In this document: piece after piece, positions 1-7,918 of the stretch
Position numbering within the stretch: the first letter of the stretch is position 1
Layout of the letters: each line of letters starts with the position of its first letter
Assembly (NCBI GenBank): GCA_964418595.1
Contig: CAYQMF010000078.1
Span: 1 to 32,190, forward strand
Reading direction: 5' to 3'
DNA from: CAYQMF01 sp964418595
GTDB lineage: Bacteria > Planctomycetota > UBA1135 > UBA2386
Length of the DNA stretch: 32,190 nt
The notes under the pieces: model-generated
Seen by the model: only the letters and a program-made list of their open reading frames with translations
The model's database searches: none
Told to the model about the DNA's origin: nothing
Position numbers and translations under genes: made by a program

Positions 1-376
1 GCAAGCGATCAGGCCCCGAGATCGCGGTCTGCCCACACGGATTCCTGAAGACCCTCGCCCCGAGCGGGTCCTGCTTGCGGTGTTGTCGCCACACCCACTT
101 CTTGGCGCGATGCGTGAGCAACGCGCCGTTCGCGACCGGGAGCCGCAGGACCTCCTCGTGCAAGAACGCCCATGCCAGCGCCTGTTGGCACTGGACGCTG
201 CGCCAACGTTCCTGCGTCGAACCGAACGGCTCCGGCGCGAGGTGATGCCGATGCACGAGCGCCGCGAGCACGCTGCGCCACAGTTCGTCGAGCAACTCGA
301 CCGGCACGCTCGAGGCCGGGTCGCGGTGGCGGTGCGCCACCAAGGCACTCACGCGATTCCCGAGGTCGTGCGACAT
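1..376 (-). CDS. W-V-W-R family paralog 1 (partial, runs off left edge)
   Basis: The frame opens at ATG 376 and stays open for 125 codons to the window edge, so the C-terminus is missing. I do not recognise the family. It is clearly paralogous to the proteins at 1081-1800 and 6602-7816: all three begin with a D-L-G motif at residues 4-6, have an 'RH-x-L' stretch near residue 44, and share a block with W-V-W-R followed by H and a D-P pair (here residues 94-97, 99 and 103-104). Past the D-P motif the sequence reads 'ARVFRNPC', which diverges from paralog 3 but keeps the spacing. No signal peptide or membrane segment is seen, so it is probably cytoplasmic. A TACGCT box ends 9 nt before the ATG and no Shine-Dalgarno is visible. 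Function unknown; the existence of the gene is supported by the paralogy. Confidence 0.7.
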   Translation of the reverse strand, partial: MSHDLGNRVSALVAHRHRDPASSVPVELLDELWRSVLAALVHRHHLAPEPFGSTQERWRSVQCQQALAWAFLHEEVLRLPVANGALLTHRAKKWVWRQHRKQDPLGARVFRNPCGQTAISGPDRL

Positions 377-385
377 GGCGCCGGG

Positions 386-391
386 AGCGTA
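386..391 (-). promoter_or_regulatory. -10-like box TACGCT for a near-leaderless transcript
   Basis: On the minus strand TACGCT ends 9 nt before ATG 376. It fits the bacterial -10 pattern TANNNT, and the same box and spacing precede the other two W-V-W-R paralogs and two further genes. No convincing -35 element is visible. If used, the 5' leader would be only a few bases. Confidence 0.4.
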
Positions 392-512
392 GCGGCGGCG
401 CGGGGCGGCGACAGCCCCCGGCGTCGCACCCGCGCGTCAGTCATTGCCGTAGTGCGGCGGACCCACAGCGTGCATCGAGGCCTGCGTGCTCAGGTCGTGA
501 TTGCCCGCAGAG

Positions 513-1154
513 TTACGCGCGTCGTTGCACGAACGGACCGGGCAGCGTCTCGTGCTCCTCGGACACGGTGGCCGCACGCTGCGCGAACGCCCACGCCACG
601 CGCTTCCCTGTCGGGCGCCACAGGACCTTCCCCTGCCAGGGCAGCTCCACGGTGTCGGACAGCGACAGGTACCAGCCGCAGTCCCGCCGTGACCAACGCA
701 GCGCTCGATCCGTGCGTGGTCGGAACCAACCGTGCGCCGTCGCGAGCCAGCGCACGTCCCCCTCGCGCACCACGAACGGATCGTCTTCGCGAGGCACGCG
801 GCGTGCGTGCGCGTGCACGCGCAGGATGCCGTGGTCGTCGACGAAGAGGGCGCGCCGACCGAACCGCACCAGGTCGAAGGTCACTTCCCCGCGGACGTGC
901 TCGAGGATGTGCTGGCCGGCCAGGCTGGTGCGCTTCACCGCGGCGCAGATCTCGCGGTACACGTCGTTCCACGGTCGACCGACCTGCCTGCGCAGCATCC
1001 GGCGCAGGGGCCCGAGCCGGTCGGCGAATTCGAACTCGAGGCGGTAGCCCGCCCGCATGGGTTCCTTCGCCGCCTCCGGATCACGCGTTCGTGGCGTCGG
1101 CCGACGCTTGTGCCGCCCCGCCTCGGTGAGGATCTCGTGCAAGTCGGGTCGCAT
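513..1154 (-). CDS. Hypothetical protein with 'L-x-PL-R ... VGRPWN' motif
   Basis: 213 aa. The ATG at 1154 was chosen because the N-terminus 'MRPDLHEILTEAGRHKRR' is the type of start I recall for an unnamed protein family common in planctomycete genomes; the longer frame upstream is low-complexity Arg/Pro. Residues 40-75 carry 'DRLGPLRRMLRRQVGRPWND' followed by VYREI, the family's central signature, then 'LVRFGRRALFVDDHGILRVH', a beta-rich segment. The C-terminal third is Trp-rich. No signal peptide or membrane segment is seen. It sits between two W-V-W-R paralogs on the same strand and overlaps the end of the upstream one (1081-1800) by 74 nt in another frame. The function of the family is not known to me. 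I am confident it is a real gene because the motifs are intact over the full length. Confidence 0.75.
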   Translation of the reverse strand: MRPDLHEILTEAGRHKRRPTPRTRDPEAAKEPMRAGYRLEFEFADRLGPLRRMLRRQVGRPWNDVYREICAAVKRTSLAGQHILEHVRGEVTFDLVRFGRRALFVDDHGILRVHAHARRVPREDDPFVVREGDVRWLATAHGWFRPRTDRALRWSRRDCGWYLSLSDTVELPWQGKVLWRPTGKRVAWAFAQRAATVSEEHETLPGPFVQRRA

Positions 1155-1800
1155 GTGAGTGCGACCGAGACCAAGCCTGCGAGGCGAAGCGATTCCGGAC
1201 TCGGCGGGCGGTGCTGTCGAACCGGGTCGACAGCGCGCGCCGAGAGCGTGCCGTGCCCCAGCGGGCGAGATCTGCGCGCCACCCGCCAGCGCGCTGCAGT
1301 TGTTGCAGGTCGTCGGCCGTGACCGCCCTCGCCGTCGGGTTCGTCCCCACGAGCACGCCGGAGCAGCGCCAATCCTTGGCGCGGCCTTCCGGCCCCGCGC
1401 CCACGCCCGGCGCACCTTCGTCCAGGAGTTTGCGGAACGCGCCCCCGAAGGCCCGGTAGGTTCGCGCCGTCACGGGGTCGTGTTCCGCGTGACGCCGCCA
1501 GACCCAGTGGCGCCCCATGTGCACCAGGAGGGCCGTGGCGACGCCGGCTTCGAGGTCGGCGGTGGGGAGCGGGAGGATGTCGTCCGCGAGGAAGGCGAAG
1601 ACCGCGGCGGTCTGCGCTTCGGCGTCCCAACGGGTTGCGCTGGGAAGGAGGATGCGCGGCGGGAGGCGGTGACGGTCGATGGGCTGAGACAGCACGGTCT
1701 GCCCGATCTCGGCAAGGAGGCCAGCCGGCACCGGTGCGCTCGGCTCGCAGCGGGTGAGCAGCACCCAGTCGCACAGGCGGCGTCCGAGGTCGGGGGTCAC
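1081..1800 (-). CDS. W-V-W-R family paralog 2 (short form, probably C-terminally truncated)
   Basis: 239 aa from a GTG start at 1800, chosen because its N-terminus 'VTPDLGRRLC' aligns with 'MHEDLGESLS' of paralog 3 and 'MSHDLGNRVS' of paralog 1; the longer upstream frame does not align. Residues 99-102 are WVWR, followed by H104 and D-P at 108-109, then 'YRAFGGAFRKLL', matching 'YQGFGKAVRSLL' in paralog 3. Similarity continues through 'GGWRADLARWGT' (paralog 3 has 'GGWDADLARGGK') and then stops near residue 190. Paralog 3 has about 200 further residues, so this copy lacks the C-terminal half. Its Arg/Ser-rich tail overlaps the next gene by 74 nt, which suggests the native end was lost by deletion or frameshift. 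A TACTCT box lies 10 nt before the GTG. Function unknown. Confidence 0.6.
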   Translation of the reverse strand: MTPDLGRRLCDWVLLTRCEPSAPVPAGLLAEIGQTVLSQPIDRHRLPPRILLPSATRWDAEAQTAAVFAFLADDILPLPTADLEAGVATALLVHMGRHWVWRRHAEHDPVTARTYRAFGGAFRKLLDEGAPGVGAGPEGRAKDWRCSGVLVGTNPTARAVTADDLQQLQRAGGWRADLARWGTARSRRALSTRFDSTARRVRNRFASQAWSRSHSHATRLARDPHRGGAAQASADATNA

Positions 1801-1810
1801 GGGATGGGGG

Positions 1811-1816
1811 AGAGTA
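1811..1816 (-). promoter_or_regulatory. -10-like box TACTCT
   Basis: On the minus strand TACTCT ends 10 nt before the proposed GTG 1800. It matches TANNNT and occupies the same place as TACGCT ahead of paralogs 1 and 3. This shared placement also supports GTG 1800 as the true start. Confidence 0.4.
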
Positions 1817-2110
1817 GCCGTCGGTGGCGAACGTGCACGGACTCGGAGCGACGTTTCGATTCCACCGGATCCTGCGAACCACGAACCGGAAGCCGGAATC
1901 GAGGCAACCTGACGCCTTGGGGTGACACGAGTACCCGAATGCACTCCCCACCTCAGCTGCCCCCAGCGCCGGATCTGAAACCTCGCTCCTGCGCAGACGA
2001 GAACCGTACCTCGCGAACAGCGCATCGATCCCCAACCACTATCTCATAGTCCACGACGTCCGATCTCCGAGTTCCGTCCGACCCACGCGTCCCCGCGATT
2101 CGCATCCAAC
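1817..2110. other. Divergent intergenic region
   Basis: About 290 nt between the minus-strand paralog 2 and the plus-strand secreted protein at 2111. I see no open frame with coding character, tRNA or strong hairpin. The right part, approaching 2111, is visibly less GC-rich and has the same composition as the gene that follows, so the left limit of the putatively acquired segment may lie here. No clear -10 or -35 for the plus-strand gene could be assigned. Confidence 0.4.
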
Positions 2111-3688
2111 ATGTTGAACGACCGTCTTCTTCCACGGCTGCTTCTGCCCCTCTTCGTCTACGCGACCCCCCTCTTAGGTCTAGGCGGGCTACCTGCACAA
2201 CGAGCTCAAGCTGCACCAGTCGCTGAGTCGGCGCAGCTCCCGATCGTCGGGTCGGCCATACCGGAGCCGGGCTACGGAATCGTTGTAACTGGGCGCGGCT
2301 ACCAGCTGCGGAGGCCCATCGCAACAATCTCGGCACCCAACCCTGGCGTTCAACCGGCAGTCGGCCCTGAGCCGTCTGCGGGAGGTGGCCGTGAGAATCT
2401 CCCTGGCGTTCGCGGTGTCTTTATCATGCACGAAGCCGAAACGCGCGACCAGGTGGAGCAGCTTCTGAAGACGGACTTCAGTTTCGCGGGCTCATTCTTG
2501 ATCGCCTCCGGTGGATTCAGCTCCGCGCAGAATCGGAGGCGGGAGAACCATAGTGAAAGCCGGCGCGTTTTCTTGTCGTGGGAATGTAGCGAACAGGAGC
2601 GAATCCCCCAATCGCGCACGTTGATAAAAGAGGTAGCCAGTTACCTAGATTCGATGGAGAGGAAGCTGAATCCCCCTGCCGTCACGAACTCGTCCGCGCC
2701 TAATGGTAGTGAGGCTCAGCAATTGAAGAAGGACATCATAGACACCCTCGGCACGCACTGCGTCGTATGTGTAATCAAGGGAGCAAGGATTAGCATCGTA
2801 GCGACCATGAACAGCGAATCAGTGACTGATTCCGAGGAGGCAAAGCGCAGCATCAAAGCGAATGTCGCCCTTCTGGGAGAGATGAGCCTCACGGATGAGA
2901 GGTTGGAGTCAATGAGCAGGACGTGTCGAAGAGCTGCGGTCAGCATCTCCAGCTTCGTGGCAGCAGGCGGAGTCTACTCGATGGCCACCCCGTCGTCCGT
3001 GAGTCCTGGTACTGAACTGCTCCGTGTGATCTCGGGGCTGAACTCCCTGGACAGTATCAGGGACTTTCAACGCAGCCTGAACGAAGGCGCGATCCGGGTC
3101 GTTCCTGGACCAATGTCCGTCGTCGCCCTTCCGCTGGCGGCGGTAATCCCACTGGAAGCGTACCCCAAGATTCGCCAACTGTTGCGACAGGAAGATATGA
3201 GTGCGCAGAACGCGACACCTGATCCGAGGGCTCACACGTTCTTGGCGCAAGACATCTTTGAAACTCTAGGAGTTCAGCATCCCGGGCTTGATGATCCTGA
3301 CATCGTGACCACGGGGATCCAACTGTTCAACAACGATCATCTGCAGGGTAACAGTCAGACCAATAACGCACAGATTGTGCTGAGTATCAAGCTTCAAAAA
3401 GATGGTGTATACAGCATGCACGCGACCTACGAGAATCAGTGGGGCCGAAGCCTGAAGCTCTGGGTGAACCAGAAGCCGGACCAGAACGGGAAGTCAACGG
3501 CCGGGAAGGGAACGGAATGGCCAAGCACTGGACCGGAGTTTCGGTATCGCCAAGTATGTACCGGGATCAACCTCCGGGCTGGAGATAACTACCTTGTGTT
3601 TCGGACAGCCGGTTGGCCGGCCCAAGAGGGAGCTACGATGAGCATGTTGCATCTGCGAGCCATCCGCCTTGAGCGCCTTAACGAGTGA
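2111..3688 (+). CDS. Secreted protein with MACPF-like signature (candidate pore-forming protein)
   Basis: 525 aa from ATG 2111. Residues 1-35 form a signal peptide with a long Leu-rich core and an 'AQRAQA' exit. Residues 214-225 read GTHC, six residues, then G-A. The MACPF signature is [YW]-G-[TS]-H-[FY]-x6-G-G, so this is a near match with three substitutions. It is preceded by a helical stretch ('TLIKEVASYLDSME') and followed by a polar region, as in MACPF/CDC folds. Residues about 395-525 look like a separate beta-sandwich, possibly carbohydrate-binding ('DGVYSMHATYENQWGRSL', then 'AGDNYLVFRT'). GC is clearly lower than in neighbours: the lines at 2761-2820 and 3361-3420 count 29/60 and 24/60 G+C. 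AT-rich codons such as ATA and TTG occur, which suggests horizontal acquisition. It converges on the gene at 3729. The MACPF assignment is an inference from the motif; without it this is an unknown secreted protein. Confidence 0.75.
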   Translation: MLNDRLLPRLLLPLFVYATPLLGLGGLPAQRAQAAPVAESAQLPIVGSAIPEPGYGIVVTGRGYQLRRPIATISAPNPGVQPAVGPEPSAGGGRENLPGVRGVFIMHEAETRDQVEQLLKTDFSFAGSFLIASGGFSSAQNRRRENHSESRRVFLSWECSEQERIPQSRTLIKEVASYLDSMERKLNPPAVTNSSAPNGSEAQQLKKDIIDTLGTHCVVCVIKGARISIVATMNSESVTDSEEAKRSIKANVALLGEMSLTDERLESMSRTCRRAAVSISSFVAAGGVYSMATPSSVSPGTELLRVISGLNSLDSIRDFQRSLNEGAIRVVPGPMSVVALPLAAVIPLEAYPKIRQLLRQEDMSAQNATPDPRAHTFLAQDIFETLGVQHPGLDDPDIVTTGIQLFNNDHLQGNSQTNNAQIVLSIKLQKDGVYSMHATYENQWGRSLKLWVNQKPDQNGKSTAGKGTEWPSTGPEFRYRQVCTGINLRAGDNYLVFRTAGWPAQEGATMSMLHLRAIRLERLNE

Positions 3689-3728
3689 ATTGAATGATGG
3701 AATCTACCGCCCGCTGATCTCGGAGCAG

Positions 3729-5202
3729 CTACTCCGCGTTGCCCCGATACACCACCCGTCCCAGTCGCGTAGCCCGCGGAATCCGCCGGACCAACGCCTT
3801 CGGCAGCCAGAGGAACGCGCTGTGCACGTCCCCGACCCTCTCGTGCAACTCGTCGACGCTCCGGACCAACGACGCCTGGATGCGCGACACCGCATGCTGC
3901 ACCTTTCCCACGCTCCGGAGGTCGTTCGGTGCGAGCAGCATGGGATGCAGCCGTCGACACCAGTCCTCGCCACGGCCGCGCGCGTGCGCGCGGAAGGCGC
4001 TGGCCACGCGCGCGAACGACAAGGGCTCGAAGCACGACAGTACGCCCGGTTGGTCGAGCCGGATCGGGAGCACACGCGCAACCCGGCTGGTGAGGGCTGA
4101 CCAGTCCTCCTCCATGGCCTTCACCAAGAAGTCGAAGAGGACGAAGACCTCCTTCCGGGCAGGACCCGGGACGCGCAGGCCGGCGCAGAGCCGGATCTCC
4201 GTGGGAATGCGCAGATGCTCGTAGGCCCGCGCGAACGTCATCATGAGGCGCGGCGCGGCGGAGCCGCCCTCGAGGTCGCCGGGGCGGGCGGCAGCAACGT
4301 CGTAGAGGATGACCGCGGCGTGCTGGGTGGGGTCGAAGGTCGTCTGCGGGTCACCCTCTTCGACGAACACGGCGAACTCGCGGCCGGCGCGGAGGGCCGC
4401 GCGCATCTCGGCGAGGCGGTGGTGGTCGAGGGTCGAGGCGGGCGCCGGCGAAGGCGGACGCCTCGGGCGGCTGCGCCAGCGGGAGACCCTCGGCGGACTG
4501 ACGGACGCAGCGCGCGTAGGACTGGACCAGGCTCTCGACGGGCGCGAGGCTGCCGTCGTCGTCGGACTGGCGTGGTGCGGTGTTGACGCGCACCTGGGCC
4601 ACGACGAAGGGGACGTCCGGGAAGTCGGGGAGCGTGTGGAGACGGCGACGACCGGCGCGGATGGACGCGAGGAGTTCGTCGATCGCGGAGGGCGCGCCAT
4701 CGAACTGGGCGTCCGAGAGGACGAGTTCGAGATCGATCCCAGGCAACGCAGAGCTCGAACGGACGGCCTGGTCGGAAGAGTGCTCCACCCACTCGGGTGC
4801 CTGGGTGAGGGTCGCGTGTGTCCGGCGGACCGCGGGGCCGTCGTCGTCGCCGAACGCCCGTGCCCACAGGTCGCGCGGGACCGCATGCAGGGCGGGAACG
4901 CGGCGGATCAACGATGCCCGCGCGCGCGATGTGACGCGCCGCGGGAGCGGGGCGCCGGCGCGGTCGGCCGCCACGGCTTCCGACAACACGCGGGCGGCCA
5001 GCAAGAGGCCGAGGATCGTGCAGCGCTCCGGGTGCACGACCAGGACGCGCGGCTCGACGACCGCCGTCGCCGTGCGCGCGCTGCGTGCGTCGATCTCGAC
5101 GGGCAGGCCGACCTCGGCGATCCAGGACGCCAGGATCGGGAGCACGTTCGGCCGGAGCTGGCCAACCGGCGTGAGGAGGCTCGGGGCCACGGCACGACTC
5201 AC
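3729..5202 (-). CDS. Candidate vWA-like partner of the MoxR protein, split by a frameshift near 4436-4450
   Basis: Two frames together look like one protein of about 490 aa. The first runs from GTG 5202 and stays open to 4351; coding character lasts until about 4450 ('PPEASAFAGA'). The second is one base out and reads well from about 4437 ('STLDHHRLAEMRAALRAG') to the stop at 3729. The second half holds 'HAAVILYDVAAARPG', which resembles the first vWA strand and MIDAS loop (usually DxSxS) but with the serines replaced by alanine, then 'MMTFARAYEHLRIPTEIRLC', like the helix and strand that follow in CobT-type vWA domains. The start codon overlaps the stop of the upstream MoxR-like gene (GTGA, 5202-5199), so the two are probably translationally coupled. 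The frameshift could be a sequencing error, an inactivating mutation or recoding. The vWA assignment is tentative. Confidence 0.6.
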
Positions 5203-6023
5203 GGGAGCGAAGCAGTGAGCCGCGCCGCCTCGTGCCGGTCGCGGTCGAGGAGGAACTTGCCGACGATCGCGAGCTCGACGGCCTGACGCTCCTCCATGCC
5301 GCCACGGATGAGATCCAGGAGCTGCATGAGGGCGCGCGCACTCACCTTCGGTTGCTTGTCGTCACCGTTCTCGAGGAGGCTCTGGAAGCGCCCACGCATC
5401 GCGAGCACGCCGTCCAGTTGCGCTTCGCTCGCCTTGGGGCAATGCGCCGCGAGGATCGCGCGCATCTGCTCGTCGGTCGGCTCGGGGACCTCGACCACCA
5501 ACGCCCCGTCGAGCAGCGACTGCATGGCGGTGGCGTTGTTGCGGCAGGAGGAGTTCTCGTGGTTGGTGGTGAGGATCACGCGGAAGCTCTCGGGGACGGC
5601 GATCTCCTCGAGCGAGAGCGGGTTCACCATGCGGTTGCCATGGCGGAGCGGCAGGAGCGCGGAGAGCTGCGCGAAGGGCACCTGCCCGGCGTCGTTGAGC
5701 ACGAAGAAGGTCCCCGCCTTGAGCGCGCGAGCCAGCGGGCCATCACGGAACGGCGTGGTGTCGCGCTCGAGCACGTAGCGCCCGAAGAACGCGACGTCGT
5801 CGACCTTCGGTCCGCCCTGCAGTTCCTCCGCCGGGCGGCCGGTGGTGGCGAGCGACTCGTGCTGCACGAACGCAGTCTTGCCGACGCCGGGCGAGCCGAC
5901 GAGGACGAGGATGCGGCTGGTGCGGAGCGCGGCGCGCGTGTGGTCGTGCCAGCTCAGCGGCACGAGCGGGGCCGTCGCGACGCCGACCGGCGTGGCGGGG
6001 TGGGTGGGCGAGGTTCGGCGCAT
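5199..6023 (-). CDS. MoxR-like AAA+ ATPase with altered Walker B and missing arginine finger
   Basis: 274 aa from ATG 6023 (MRRTSPTH). Walker A is GSPGVGKT at residues 43-50. Sensor 1 is intact (TTN, 152-154, in 'RVILTTNHE'). The Walker B strand is 'TFFVLNDAGQVPFAQLSALL' where MoxR/CbbQ proteins have hhLDE-[IV]-N; D-E is replaced by N110-D111. The 'LLDRF'-type motif carrying the arginine finger reads 'SLLDGALVVEV', without Arg. MoxR proteins normally use ATP to remodel a partner bearing a vWA domain; the next gene, overlapping by four bases, is the candidate partner. The residue changes suggest weak or absent hydrolysis, perhaps an ATP-binding switch. No signal peptide. It belongs to a same-strand block with 6080-10972. 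Family placement is well supported; activity is inferred. Confidence 0.85.
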   Translation of the reverse strand: MRRTSPTHPATPVGVATAPLVPLSWHDHTRAALRTSRILVLVGSPGVGKTAFVQHESLATTGRPAEELQGGPKVDDVAFFGRYVLERDTTPFRDGPLARALKAGTFFVLNDAGQVPFAQLSALLPLRHGNRMVNPLSLEEIAVPESFRVILTTNHENSSCRNNATAMQSLLDGALVVEVPEPTDEQMRAILAAHCPKASEAQLDGVLAMRGRFQSLLENGDDKQPKVSARALMQLLDLIRGGMEERQAVELAIVGKFLLDRDRHEAARLTASLP

Positions 6024-6079
6024 GGAGATCAGACTTTGCGTGGCTGCAAGGAGGGATCGGGGGGCGGAGTGCTCAGCAG

Positions 6080-6496
6080 TCAGCAGACTCTGCCGGTCTG
6101 CAAGGCTTTGCTCCCGACCTGGGCAGGAGCCGCGGCTTCGGTGCAGGTCTCCGCGGCGGTCTCGGTGGCGATGGCACCGTCCTGGGTACCCGGCCAGATG
6201 TGGAACCCCGAGGAGTCGTACCGCGCGATGGTCCACGTGCCCCAGATGCCGCGGCCTTCGCGGAAGCCCCGGTACTCCACGGAGTGGGCGCCGAGGTAGG
6301 TCTTGGTCCAGGTGACCTCGAGGCTCTCGCGGCAGTAGCGACCCCGGACCACGAAGTTGCCGACGATGTCGGACCCGATGCCGCGAAGGCCGCCGTTCTC
6401 GAACGTCAGGTTCAAGTCCTGTCGGTAGCGCCACCCACCGTGCTGGTAGAAGCCGGTCCAGGGGCCGTTGGGAAAGAGGTCGGAGTCGTCGGACAT
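6080..6496 (-). CDS. Small beta-rich conserved hypothetical protein
   Basis: 138 aa from ATG 6496 (MSDDSDLFP); an upstream in-frame ATG at 6520 would add eight residues. The core, residues 9-105, is a run of beta strands with conserved-looking Gly and Trp: 'GPWTGFYQHGG', 'GLRGIGSDIVGNFVVRGRY', 'VTWTKTYLGAH', 'VEYRGF', 'GIWGTWTI' and 'GFHIWP'. This pattern is familiar from an unnamed small protein found in many bacteria; it looks like a single beta-barrel and has no evident catalytic residues. The Ala/Thr-rich tail after residue 108 is probably disordered. It lies 56 nt upstream of the MoxR-like gene on the same strand, consistent with one operon. No signal peptide, so likely cytoplasmic. Confidence 0.7.
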   Translation of the reverse strand: MSDDSDLFPNGPWTGFYQHGGWRYRQDLNLTFENGGLRGIGSDIVGNFVVRGRYCRESLEVTWTKTYLGAHSVEYRGFREGRGIWGTWTIARYDSSGFHIWPGTQDGAIATETAAETCTEAAAPAQVGSKALQTGRVC

Positions 6497-6601
6497 GGAC
6501 GTGGGACTGGTGAAGACCAAGGAGTGGGTTGGGGTTCGAGTCCAGGTTTTCGAGTCGGGATCCCGGCGCGCGCTGGGTCGCGGGCCGACGTGAATCGTGA
6601 A

Positions 6602-7816
6602 TCAGCCGCGGCGCGCAGCGACTCGCACCGCCTGTTCGAGCCGCTCCCTCATCATCTGGCGCACGACGTCGCGATCCTCCGCCTGCTGCACGCGCTGCAC
6701 CGCGGGGAAGATCCCGCGTGTGATCCGCGGGCCGTGGAAGTCGGCGGTCAGGTCGCGTTCGGTCGGCCATTCCCGGAGCACGAAAGTCAGGGTGTGGACC
6801 GTCGCGTCGACGCACGCGTGACGCAGCTCGGCGCCGTGGAGCTGCTGCGCGAGCGTCCCGAACTCCCGCGAGAGCCGATCGCGGGTGCGAACCAGCATCC
6901 ACGTGGCGAGGCGCGTGCAGCGCTTGTGCCGCGGCCGGTTGGTTTGAGAGAGGAGGTCGCGGCGCACGTCCCGGTAGAAGGCGCGGGCCTTGGTGTGGGC
7001 CGGGGCATCGGCTCCGATCAGCCCGCTGGTCGTGAGCCAGTTCGCGATGGCGGCCACCTCCGGCCCTTGCGACGGTGCGTTGGCGCGCGGGTCGGCGACG
7101 TCGGGATCGCCGAGCGCGTGAGAGGCGACGATCTTCGTGGCTGCGGCGCGCACGCGTGCGAGCACCGCATCGAACACGGGCCGCACGTTGCAACCCGGCC
7201 AGGGCCCCCGCTGCCAGAGGCGCGGCAGGTCCTCGAGCCAGGCGCGCAGCCACGTGCAGAGGCGTTGCTTGCCACCGCGGGCGAGGTCGGCGTCCCAGCC
7301 GCCGAGATCGAGGAGATCCTCGATGTCGCGTTCCTCCGGTGGCGGCACGACCCGCGCCGCGCACGAGCCAGGGAACACGACGTCGCGGAGCCACTGCGTC
7401 CGTCGGGACGTGGGCCGGCGCAGCGCGACGGCCCCGCTGCCGGCGGCGAGCAGCGAACGTACCGCCTTGCCGAAGCCCTGGTACACCGCCGCGCCGACCG
7501 GGTCCTGCCGGCGGTGCTGACGCCAGACCCACTTCCGCGCGCGATGGCGGAGCAGGTCGTGCGGCGGTACACCGTGCGCGCGCACGCACGGCGCGACCTC
7601 GTCCTGCAGGAACTCCCACGCCGCGCTGAGGGTCTCCTCGCGGTGCCACGTCTTGCGCCGGGGCTCGAACGGATCGGGCGGCAGCCGATGCCGGCGGACG
7701 TACGGCGCGAGGAGGTGATGCCAGACGGCATCGAGGAGCTCGAGGTGAGCGTCTCGCTCCCCGAGGTTGGGCGAGTGCATCCACGAACTCAGAGACTCTC
7801 CGAGATCCTCGTGCAT
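6602..7816 (-). CDS. W-V-W-R family paralog 3 (full-length form)
   Basis: 404 aa from ATG 7816 (MHEDLGES); the longer upstream frame is ignored because paralogs 1 and 2 start at the equivalent point. Residues 25-46 are helical ('LELLDAVWHHLLAPYVRRH'). Residues 61-75 ('ETLSAAWEFLQDEVA') precede 'HRARKWVWRQHRRQDPVGAA' with W-V-W-R at 96-99 and D-P at 105-106, then 'YQGFGKAVRSLL'. The second half (about 200-404) is also helix-rich and Arg/Trp-rich, with 'DADLARGGKQRLCTWLRAWL' and a basic stretch 'RPRHKRCTRLATWMLVRTRD'; it is absent from paralog 2. The basic composition would suit nucleic-acid binding, but I see no known domain. Genes of the same strand lie on both sides (gaps 102 and 105 nt). 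A TACGCT box 8 nt before the ATG suggests its own leaderless promoter. Function unknown. Confidence 0.8.
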   Translation of the reverse strand: MHEDLGESLSSWMHSPNLGERDAHLELLDAVWHHLLAPYVRRHRLPPDPFEPRRKTWHREETLSAAWEFLQDEVAPCVRAHGVPPHDLLRHRARKWVWRQHRRQDPVGAAVYQGFGKAVRSLLAAGSGAVALRRPTSRRTQWLRDVVFPGSCAARVVPPPEERDIEDLLDLGGWDADLARGGKQRLCTWLRAWLEDLPRLWQRGPWPGCNVRPVFDAVLARVRAAATKIVASHALGDPDVADPRANAPSQGPEVAAIANWLTTSGLIGADAPAHTKARAFYRDVRRDLLSQTNRPRHKRCTRLATWMLVRTRDRLSREFGTLAQQLHGAELRHACVDATVHTLTFVLREWPTERDLTADFHGPRITRGIFPAVQRVQQAEDRDVVRQMMRERLEQAVRVAARRG

Positions 7817-7824
7817 GGGGCGGT

Positions 7825-7830
7825 AGCGTA
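7825..7830 (-). promoter_or_regulatory. -10-like box TACGCT
   Basis: On the minus strand TACGCT ends 8 nt before ATG 7816. The surrounding bases (CCGCCGCTACGCT) are nearly the same as those before paralog 1, so the two promoters may share a regulator as well as a sigma factor. No -35 match at normal spacing. Confidence 0.45.
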
Positions 7831-7918
7831 GCGGCGGAAGACGAAGGGATGAGCGCAACGCGAAGGCGCCCCCGCGGAGCAACTGGCATGCCGCTCACCG
7901 CGGCACCGACTTCACTGC

